DNA of 64,000 nucleotides from Bordetella parapertussis (GTDB lineage: Bacteria; Pseudomonadota; Gammaproteobacteria; Burkholderiales; SG8-39): assembly GCA_945862265.1 (NCBI GenBank), contig CAMAXP010000010.1:1-64000 (forward strand), in the 5' to 3' direction. Within the stretch, counting starts at the first letter, position 1; each line of letters opens with the position of its first letter. Of this stretch, positions 57,696-64,000 are shown in pieces. Made by a program: the position numbers and the translations under genes. The notes under the pieces are model-generated. The model was not told where the DNA came from. It made no database searches and worked only from the letters and a program-made list of their open reading frames with translations.

Positions 57696-57800
57696 ATGCA
57701 CGCAGAGGCATTGCCTGAACTGGGAACCAGGGCGCTTGTGCCGCTGTGTTCGACTGCACAGCACTATCCCGACAAGCCTATGGTAGGAGCAGAACAATGA
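57696..57800 (+). CDS. Small ORF coupled to the ABM monooxygenase
   Basis: A 34-codon ORF with a strong AAGGAGA ribosome binding site 7 bases before the ATG. Its stop overlaps the next start (ATGA at 57797-57800). The peptide contains AQHYPDKP, which recalls the region after the signal peptide of Bug proteins (YPDKPIR), so it may be another receptor relic. Alternatively it is a leader peptide that couples translation of the operon. No function is known. Confidence 0.4.
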   Translation: MHAEALPELGTRALVPLCSTAQHYPDKPMVGAEQ

Positions 57801-58105
57801 TTCACGTAATTGCAGTCATCACGGCCAAACCCGGCATGCGCGACACGATCCTCACGCACTTTCGCGCCAACGTCCCCGCGGTGAAAGCCGAGCAGGGCTG
57901 CATCGAGTACGGCGCGGCCGTCGATGCCGAGAACGCGCTTGCCTTCCAGACCAAGTACGGCCCGGATACCTTCCTCGTCATTGAGAAGTGGGAAAGCATG
58001 GACGCGCTGAAGGCCCATGCCGCCGCACCGCACATGGCAGCCTACGGCGCCAAGACCAAGGAATTCATCGCCAGCCGGGTCATCCACATCCTGCAGCCGG
58101 CCTGA
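57797..58105 (+). CDS. Antibiotic biosynthesis monooxygenase-type quinol monooxygenase
   Basis: A 102-residue ABM (YgiN-like) protein: MIHVIAVITAKPG at the start, EQGCIEYGAAVD in the middle and FLVIEKWESMDALKAH near the end, the family's ferredoxin-like dimer pattern. Members oxidise quinols or polycyclic phenols without cofactors, or act as dimerising helpers. TAGGAGC lies upstream of the ATG at 57797. It starts an operon with the Rieske oxygenase 15 bases downstream. Confidence 0.85.
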   Translation: MIHVIAVITAKPGMRDTILTHFRANVPAVKAEQGCIEYGAAVDAENALAFQTKYGPDTFLVIEKWESMDALKAHAAAPHMAAYGAKTKEFIASRVIHILQPA

Positions 58106-58120
58106 CGCGTCGTTTCAAGC

Positions 58121-59314
58121 ATGAGCACAGAAGAGCGTTCGTCTGCGCGGTCGGAGCAATTCAGGCTCCTCACGCAGACCACCCGCGGTACGCCCATGGG
58201 GAGCCTGCTGCGGCTGTTCTGGCATCCGGTCTCCCTTTGCAAGGACCTCGAGACCGGCAAGGCGAAGCCGGTGCGCATCCTTGGCGAGGACCTCACGCTC
58301 TATCGCGGTGCGAGCGGCGCACCCTACCTGGTGGGCGGCATGTGCCGCCATCGGGTGACGGCACTTCATACGGGCTGGGTGGAAGGCGAGCGCATCCGCT
58401 GCATGTACCACGGCTGGCAGTACGACGGCAGCGGCGCATGCACGGAACGCCCGGCGGAAAAGGAGGCGAGCGTCCCGGCCAGTTGCAGGATTCCCGGCTA
58501 CCCGGTGCGCGAGTACTGCGGCCTGGTCTTCGCGTACCTGGGCGACGGTCCGGCGCCGGAGTTTGACCTGCCGCGCAAAGACGCCTTCGAGGAGGGCGAC
58601 CCGCTGATTGCTGCGACTGAAGAGCAATGGGACATGAACTGGTTCCAGCAGATCGAGAATTCGTTGGACGCGTGCCATGTGAGCTTCGTGCACCGGACGC
58701 TGCGCGTGGGCGATTTCGCAGGCGCGGTCACCGCTGCGATTCCAGACCTGTCCTACCTGGAGACCGAGGCGGGCATCGAGCAGACGGCCACGCGCTCCAA
58801 GGACAACGTGAGGAAAAGCGACTGGACTTTCCCGAACAACAATCACGTTGTGGTTCCCGGCCTCGCGCCCGGCGACCCGTGGATCGACTTCGTCATCTGG
58901 ATGGTGCCCAACGACGACACGCACGCCACCCGCTTTACGCTGTACGCGATGTCGTCGGCCAATGCGGAGGCCAACCGCCGGTTCGGCGAGTACTTCTCGA
59001 AGTACGGGACTTACAACGCCGCCGAGCATTACGACGAGCTGTTCCACCAGGGCAAGGCGCCGCCCGCCGAGGATTACCTCGCCGGGCTGATCTCCGCGCA
59101 GGACTACCTCGCGCAGCGCGGGCAGGGCACGATTGCCGACCGCGACAATGAACTGCTCGGCCGCTCGGACCTCGGTGTGCAGACGCTGCGCCGCATCTTC
59201 TGGCGTGAGCTGAAGGCGATTCGCGAAGGCAAGCCGACCAAGCAATGGAGGAAGCGCGCCCATGTCGGCGCGCTGCCGGTCCAGCCGGGCGAAACCGCAG
59301 CGTCCTCCAAGTAA
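58121..59314 (+). CDS. Rieske aromatic ring-hydroxylating oxygenase, alpha subunit
   Basis: A 397-residue non-heme iron oxygenase. The Rieske [2Fe-2S] site is C75-x-H77 and C94-x2-H97. The mononuclear iron motif is N180-x2-D183-x2-H186-x4-H191 (ENSLDACHVSFVH). Architecture and length match the phthalate-type single-component group, which hydroxylates or demethylates aromatic rings. No reductase or ferredoxin subunit is adjacent; electrons must come from a reductase elsewhere. Its neighbours (ABM, Bug, acyl ligase) support aromatic-acid catabolism. Confidence 0.88.
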   Translation: MSTEERSSARSEQFRLLTQTTRGTPMGSLLRLFWHPVSLCKDLETGKAKPVRILGEDLTLYRGASGAPYLVGGMCRHRVTALHTGWVEGERIRCMYHGWQYDGSGACTERPAEKEASVPASCRIPGYPVREYCGLVFAYLGDGPAPEFDLPRKDAFEEGDPLIAATEEQWDMNWFQQIENSLDACHVSFVHRTLRVGDFAGAVTAAIPDLSYLETEAGIEQTATRSKDNVRKSDWTFPNNNHVVVPGLAPGDPWIDFVIWMVPNDDTHATRFTLYAMSSANAEANRRFGEYFSKYGTYNAAEHYDELFHQGKAPPAEDYLAGLISAQDYLAQRGQGTIADRDNELLGRSDLGVQTLRRIFWRELKAIREGKPTKQWRKRAHVGALPVQPGETAASSK

Positions 59315-59334
59315 CCACACCCGGAACCGAACCC

Positions 59335-60315
59335 ATGTCCGCCTGCTTCAAGCCCTGGATTGGCCTCGCCTCAGCACTGCTTCTCGTTTCATCCGCGTAT
59401 TCGCAGGACGATCCTGCGCGCGCCTATCCCTCCAGGCCGGTCAAGCTGATCGTTGCCTACGCCGTGGGCGGAGGTACCGACATCATGGCGCGGCTCGCCG
59501 CCAAGGAATTGTCCACGGCGTTCGGGCAGCCGGTGGTGGTGGAGAATCGTCCTGGCACCCTTGCCCTGGCCGGCACCGAACTCGCGGCCAAGTCGCCCCC
59601 GGATGGCTACACGCTGCTTGCCACGCCGTCGGGACCGCTCACCATGAACCCTATCGTGCGTGCGCAGCTGCCTTACTCTCCGCTGCGGGATTTCGCTCCG
59701 ATCTCGATCCTCGGCAAGCTCCCGTTCATCCTGGCGGTGAACGCCTCGCTGCCGGTGAATTCCGTGAAGGAGCTCGTGGAGTACGCGAAGGGCCGGCCCA
59801 ACGAAGTCAGCTACGGCGCGGCCGGTCCGCTGTTCCAGCTCGGCGTTGAACTGCTCAAGCAGAAAACCGGCACGAATTTCCTGCACATCCCCTACAAAAG
59901 CAGCGGCGACGGCGTGACCGCGCTGCTGTCCAACCAGGTGACGATGGTGTTGCTGGATACACCTCCGCTGGCGGGGCCGATCAGGGGGGGCAAAGTGCGC
60001 GCGCTGGCCTTCGCCAACGACAAGCGCAGCGCCTCCTTTCCTGACCTGCCCACCACCGCCGAAGCGGGCTTCGAGGGCATGGAGGTCTACACCTGGGTCG
60101 GGCTTATGGCGCCGGCCGGCACACCTGTGGCGATCGTCAAGAAGCTCGAGGCCGAGATGATCCGCATCTCCAGGCTGCCCGAGCTGCGCGAGCGCTTCCA
60201 GTCCATGGGCGTGGAGCCGATGGGCACTACGTCCGAGGAATTCCGCAGGATCATTGTCGAGGAAGGCAAACGCTGGTCCGGCGTGGCGAGCGCGGCGGGA
60301 ATCAAGGCCGAGTAG
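59335..60315 (+). CDS. Bug-family tripartite tricarboxylate transporter substrate-binding protein
   Basis: A 326-residue Bug receptor with signal peptide ending SAYSQ, YPSRPVKLIVAYAVGGGTD, NRPGTLA, PPDGYTL, IPYKSSGDGV and LMAPAGTPVAIV. The ATG at 59335 is 20 bases after the Rieske stop, so it is probably cotranscribed and its ligand is likely the Rieske substrate or a relative. It is the nearest match by eye to the signal peptide of the remnant at 55658. Confidence 0.9.
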   Translation: MSACFKPWIGLASALLLVSSAYSQDDPARAYPSRPVKLIVAYAVGGGTDIMARLAAKELSTAFGQPVVVENRPGTLALAGTELAAKSPPDGYTLLATPSGPLTMNPIVRAQLPYSPLRDFAPISILGKLPFILAVNASLPVNSVKELVEYAKGRPNEVSYGAAGPLFQLGVELLKQKTGTNFLHIPYKSSGDGVTALLSNQVTMVLLDTPPLAGPIRGGKVRALAFANDKRSASFPDLPTTAEAGFEGMEVYTWVGLMAPAGTPVAIVKKLEAEMIRISRLPELRERFQSMGVEPMGTTSEEFRRIIVEEGKRWSGVASAAGIKAE

Positions 60316-60343
60316 TCCGGCAATCACACCTGAACGCGGTCCT

Positions 60344-61304
60344 ATGATGCATCGCATGCTCAGCTTTACCGCGTCGCTGGCTGTCGCGCTGTTATGTTCG
60401 AGCGCCAACGCCCAGTTCCCGTCGAAGCCGATCCGCCTGCTGGTGCCTTTCCCTGCAGGGGGAGTCGTCGACTCGGCGAGCCGTGTGCTGGCGCAGGCGA
60501 TGTCGCAGGCGCTGGGCCAGCAGGTGGTTGTCGACAACCGGCCCGGCGCGGACGGCGCTATCGCCGGAGGGCTGCTGACGAAATCTGCACCCGACGGCTA
60601 TACCCTGTTCTTTGCTTCCAACACCGCAATGAACGCCGTGCCCGCGATGCGCAAGCTTCCCCCGTATGACCCGCGCGGATTTCACACCGGTCTCGATGAT
60701 CGGGCGCATCGGCATCTACCTTTTCGTGAACCGCGACTTGCCCGTACGCACGCTTGCCGAGCTTGTCGACCATGCACGGGCCAACCCGGGCAAGCTCAAT
60801 TACGGCACCGGTCACGCGACCAGCATCCTCGCAACGGCTCAGCTGATGTCGCTTTCCAAGACAAGCATGATGCAGGTCCCGTACAAGGGTGACGGCCCGG
60901 TAATGACAGACCTGCTCGGCGGGCGGCTGCACCTTTCGATCGCCAGCCCCGTGCCTGGGGTCAGCCTCGCCCGGGAGGGCAAGGTACGCGCGCTTGCCAC
61001 GCTCCTGCCCAAGCGCAGTCCGAACCTGCCGGACGTGCCCACGATGGCCGAGGCGGGCTTTCCGGAATACTCGCTCGTCGCCTGGGGCGGGCTGTTCGGC
61101 CCCGCAGGCATGTCGCGCGATGTCGTGGAGCGCCTGTCCCGCGAAGTGAATTCCGTACTGAAGCGTCCCGAAGTCATCGAGGCGCTGGCGCGGCAGAACT
61201 TCGAACCCGAAGGCTCCACGCCCGAGGAGTTCGCCGCCTTCATGAAGGTGCAGGTCGACACCTGGGCGCGGGCGGTGCGCGAAGCCGGTATCCAGCCCGA
61301 TTAA
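60344..61304 (+). pseudogene. Frameshifted Bug receptor gene
   Basis: A Bug gene split by a frameshift. The first frame starts MMHRMLSFTASL, has a signal peptide and FPSKPIRLLVPFPAGG, and runs in register to PPYDPR; it then goes out of frame to a stop at 60892. The second frame resumes at once with ADFTPVSMIGRIG and continues normally to 61304, ending GIQPD. The shift lies in a CGCGCG-like run at 60672-60678 and is best explained by loss of two bases (GC). If real, the receptor is lost; if a sequencing error, the gene would encode about 320 residues. Confidence 0.8.
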
Positions 61305-61314
61305 GCAGTCGGAA

Positions 61315-62979
61315 ATGATCCTTGTCCCGAAGGAGCGCATTGCCGAGTACAGCGCGCGTGGCTGGTGGGGGCGGCGCCGTATTCACGACGTCTATGCGGA
61401 GGCGCTGCGGGCACACCCCGGTACGGATGCCCTGGTGGATCCGCCCAACCGTACCGAAGTCGTGGACGGGGCGCCGCGCCGACTGACCTGGCGCGAGCTT
61501 GACGCCGAAGTGCTGCGATTCGCCACGCTGTTCCTCGAGCTGGGACTGGCCAAGGACGACATAGTCTGCGTGCAACTGCCGAACTGCGTGGAACTGCCGG
61601 CGATTTACCTCGCGTGCCTGAAGCTCGGCCTGATCATCACGCCCGTCCCGGTGCAGTACCGCGAGCACGAACTCACGCACATCCTCGGCCTGACGCGCCC
61701 CGCGGCGCTGGTCAGTGCAGAGCGGATCCTGCGCCACGGCCACGCGGCAATGATGCGCGACCTGGCGGCCCGCCACCCTTCCGTCCGGGTGGTCGTCGCC
61801 ATCGACGCGCTGCCGCCCATAGTGGCGGACGCCGAGAGCGTCGCGCGGCACGAACGGCAGCACCCGGTGGACGCCGACGAAGTCGCCAGCATCTGCTGGA
61901 CCTCCGGTACCGAAGGCGTGCCCAAAGGGGTGCCGCGCAGCCACAACGAGTGGCTCGGTTTCCCGGAGGCCATCATCCTGTCTGGCGGCCTGGCGCCAGG
62001 CTGCCACCTGCTGAATGCTTTTCCGCTGGTCAACATGGCCGGGATCGCAGGCCAGTTCCTGCCGTGGCTCACCACTGGCGGGAAGCTGGTGCTCCATCAT
62101 CCCTTCCACCTGCCGACATTCCTTGCCCAGGTGCGCGACGAGGCGGTCCAGTACACGGTTGTTGCACCCCCGATCCTTGCGGCACTGGCACAGAACCCGG
62201 ACCTCATGAAAGACATTCCGCTGCGTGCGATCGGGTCCGCCAGCGGGCCGTTGGCCGAGTGGACGGCGCGCGTCTTCAGTGAGCGCTATGGCATCGATGT
62301 GATCAACTATTTCGGCAGCAACGAAGGCGCTTCCCTGACCTCGAGTGCGCTTGACCTGCCCGACCCGGTGCAAAGGGCGAGCTATTTCCCGCGCTTCGGC
62401 GTCGACGGGTACGACTGGAAGCTGCCGGTGGCCCGGCGGGTGCGTACGCGCCTGGTCGACCCCGACAGGGGCGAGGACATCACCGTTCCGGGGCGGCCTG
62501 GCGAACTGCGAGCGACCGGGCCGTCCGTCTTCTCGGGCTATTTCCGTGCGCCCGAGATGACGGCGAAGGCGTTCGATGACCGCGGTTACTACCGGAGCGG
62601 CGACCTGTTCGAGATCGCCGGCGAGCGCAATGAGCTTTACCGGTTCGTCGGGCGCCTCAAGGACATTATCGTGCGCGGCGGCTTCAATATTTCCTCCGAG
62701 GAGATCGAAGCGCTGCTTCTCGCACACCCCAAGGTGCGTGAAGCCGCTGTCGTAGGCTATCCCGACGATGTGATGGGCGAGAGGGTTTGCGCTGTCGTCG
62801 CCACGCATGAAGGACAGTCGCTCTCGCTGCCCGAACTGGTCGAGTTTTTGCGCACTGAAAAGCGGATCGCCGCCTACAAGCTGCCCGAGCGGCTGATGCC
62901 GGTGGATGCGCTGCCCCGCAACCCGGTCGGCAAGCTCCTGAAGCGCGAGTTGCGGCGGCTGGTGGCCGAGGCAGCGTAA
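61315..62979 (+). CDS. Acyl-AMP ligase (aryl-acid or fatty-acid CoA ligase family)
   Basis: A 554-residue ANL-superfamily adenylating enzyme. ATP P-loop WTSGTEGVPKGV, the A5 motif FGSNEG, A7 RSGDLFE, A8 GRLKDIIVRGGFNISSEEIE and the C-terminal catalytic Lys in NPVGKLLKRE are all present. The start (ERIAEYSARGWWG) resembles 2,3-dihydroxybenzoate-AMP ligases, but context favours CoA activation of an aromatic acid for degradation. It begins 10 bases after the frameshifted Bug gene and ends the operon; 123 bases separate it from the next gene. Confidence 0.87.
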   Translation: MILVPKERIAEYSARGWWGRRRIHDVYAEALRAHPGTDALVDPPNRTEVVDGAPRRLTWRELDAEVLRFATLFLELGLAKDDIVCVQLPNCVELPAIYLACLKLGLIITPVPVQYREHELTHILGLTRPAALVSAERILRHGHAAMMRDLAARHPSVRVVVAIDALPPIVADAESVARHERQHPVDADEVASICWTSGTEGVPKGVPRSHNEWLGFPEAIILSGGLAPGCHLLNAFPLVNMAGIAGQFLPWLTTGGKLVLHHPFHLPTFLAQVRDEAVQYTVVAPPILAALAQNPDLMKDIPLRAIGSASGPLAEWTARVFSERYGIDVINYFGSNEGASLTSSALDLPDPVQRASYFPRFGVDGYDWKLPVARRVRTRLVDPDRGEDITVPGRPGELRATGPSVFSGYFRAPEMTAKAFDDRGYYRSGDLFEIAGERNELYRFVGRLKDIIVRGGFNISSEEIEALLLAHPKVREAAVVGYPDDVMGERVCAVVATHEGQSLSLPELVEFLRTEKRIAAYKLPERLMPVDALPRNPVGKLLKRELRRLVAEAA

Positions 62980-63102
62980 CCGGCGGGGGGCTGTAATCCG
63001 CAGAGCGAAATCGAAGCCGCCGGGATTCCAGTTCTGTTAAACCATAGGGATCCACCCGCCGGTCCGCGAGGCCCGGCGACCCTAATGTGCCTGGAGAAAG
63101 CC

Positions 63103-64000
63103 ATGAGTGAAGCAGTCACCTACACCGTGCATGACGGCGTCGCCGTCATCGCCATGAACAACCCCCCCGTCAACGGCCTGGGCAGCGTGCTGCGGCCCGG
63201 CATCATGGACGGCCTGCAGAAGGCGGCGGCCGACCCGGCCGTGAAGGCGCTGGTGATCATGGGCACCGCCAAGGCCTTTTCCGGCGGCGCCGACATCCGC
63301 GAGTTCAACACGCCCAAGTCGACGATGTCGCCGACCATGGCCGAGATCCAGGTGGTGCAGGACGGGTTCACCAAGCCGCTGGTCGCGGCGATCAGCGGGT
63401 TTGCGCTGGGCGGCGGGCTGGAGCTCGCACTGGCCTGCCACTACCGCGTGGCGGCGCCCAAGTCGTCGCTGGGCCTGCCGGAGGTGAAACTCGGCCTCCT
63501 GCCGGGCGCGGGCGGCACGCAGCGCCTGCCCCGCATCGTGGGCGCCACCGAGGCGCTCAAGATGATGACCACGGGCAATCCGGTGACAACCGAGAAGGCG
63601 CTGGAGCTGGGGTTGATCGAGGCAATCGTCACCGGCGACCTGCTGGAGGGCGCGGTTGCGTTCGCGAATAAACTCGTGGCTGACGGCAAGGGGCCGCGCC
63701 GCGTGCGCGATCAGTCGGTGCGGGTCGACGGGGACCCAAAGGCGTTTTTCGAGACGGCACGCGTCGAAGTCGAGAAAGCCGCACGCGGTTTCCCGGCGCC
63801 GCTGCAGATCCTGGGGTGCGTCGAGGCGGCCGCCACGCTGCCTTTCGACGAAGGCAAGCAGGAGGAGCGCCGGCGCTTCCAGATCCTGGTGGACGGCACC
63901 GAGTCGAAGGCCCTGCGCCACATGTTCTTTGCCGAGCGGCAGACGACCAAGATCCCCGACGTGCCCGAGGACACGCCGGTGCGCAAGTTCGACACCGCCG
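63103..64000 (+). CDS. Enoyl-CoA hydratase/3-hydroxyacyl-CoA dehydrogenase, 5' part, cut by the window edge
   Basis: The first 299 codons of a FadJ/FadB-like fusion. The crotonase domain shows FSGGADIREF (oxyanion hole), ALGGGLELALACHYR and LPEVKLGLLPGAGGTQRLPR with the catalytic Glu. After residue 190 a linker leads towards the expected NAD-dependent dehydrogenase domain, which lies outside the window. It would hydrate enoyl-CoA and oxidise 3-hydroxyacyl-CoA in beta-oxidation. The ATG at 63103 has GGAGAAAG upstream. It probably processes CoA thioesters made by the upstream ligase. Confidence 0.88.
   Translation, partial: MSEAVTYTVHDGVAVIAMNNPPVNGLGSVLRPGIMDGLQKAAADPAVKALVIMGTAKAFSGGADIREFNTPKSTMSPTMAEIQVVQDGFTKPLVAAISGFALGGGLELALACHYRVAAPKSSLGLPEVKLGLLPGAGGTQRLPRIVGATEALKMMTTGNPVTTEKALELGLIEAIVTGDLLEGAVAFANKLVADGKGPRRVRDQSVRVDGDPKAFFETARVEVEKAARGFPAPLQILGCVEAAATLPFDEGKQEERRRFQILVDGTESKALRHMFFAERQTTKIPDVPEDTPVRKFDTA

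Noticed and set aside
60344-61304. Programmed ribosomal frameshift in the Bug gene
   Set aside because: No slippery heptamer or downstream stimulator is seen at the junction, and Bug proteins are not known to use frameshifting. A mutation or sequencing error is simpler.

Overview
The window looks like chromosomal DNA of a GC-rich betaproteobacterium, most likely Burkholderiales. The basis is family content and gene order only: many Bug-type (tripartite tricarboxylate transporter) receptors, a PilS/PilR-like pair next to ampD, a lysine-rich H1-like protein ending in a WPFPTG tail, PhaM, trxA next to rho, and type B L31. No rRNA, tRNA, CRISPR array, insertion sequence or prophage was recognised. 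The genus cannot be fixed from sequence reading alone.

Layout. 0-8.4 kb: a Bug receptor, then a three-gene ATP-grasp/alpha-E/transglutaminase cluster whose chemistry is unknown, plus a small PP0621-type protein. 8.4-12 kb: sensor kinase, sigma-54 response regulator and ampD, joined by 4-base overlaps. 12-18 kb: class Ia ribonucleotide reductase nrdAB behind a promoter with two tandem NrdR-like boxes, DUF2442, the H1-like protein, a structured non-coding stretch, and a lytic transglycosylase. 18-31 kb: aminotransferase, malic enzyme-phosphotransacetylase fusion, patatin, PhaM, FIST, quinone reductase, an orphan TRAP receptor, Nudix CoA pyrophosphatase, CobD-like protein, rsgA, pterin dehydratase, M48 protease and oligoribonuclease. 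31-43 kb: a reverse-strand run (RidA, FAD oxidoreductase, DUF6494, pgi, GT39, L31, rho, trxA), then ferredoxin, a HAD hydrolase, an ECF sigma/anti-sigma pair and an adenylate/guanylate cyclase. 43-53 kb: DUF427, AhpD-like protein, a Bug receptor with a diiron protein, an AddB/AddA-type recombination nuclease pair, a degenerate M48 lipoprotein and an MFS transporter. 53.7-64 kb: a catabolic accessory region with Bug receptors, SMP-30 lactonase, an enolase-superfamily enzyme, an ABM monooxygenase, a Rieske oxygenase, an acyl-AMP ligase and the start of a crotonase/dehydrogenase fusion.

How genes work together. The 57.7-64 kb genes read as an uptake and degradation set for an organic, probably aromatic, acid: receptors capture it, the Rieske and ABM enzymes oxidise it, the ligase activates it, and the terminal gene performs beta-oxidation steps. 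The substrate is unknown. nrdAB is probably repressed by an NrdR encoded elsewhere. The kinase/regulator/ampD trio is probably translationally coupled.

Most notable observations: (1) tandem NrdR-like boxes three helical turns apart, the first covering the -10 element of the nrdA promoter; (2) three separate gene remnants (DUF2007-like, HemD-like, Bug) that keep their 5' end and a downstream conserved piece but have lost the middle; (3) a frameshifted Bug gene; (4) the uncharacterised ATP-grasp/alpha-E/transglutaminase cluster; (5) an M48-like lipoprotein missing its first catalytic His; (6) consecutive strong hairpins downstream of the H1-like gene; (7) a 34-codon ORF with a strong ribosome binding site coupled to the ABM monooxygenase gene.
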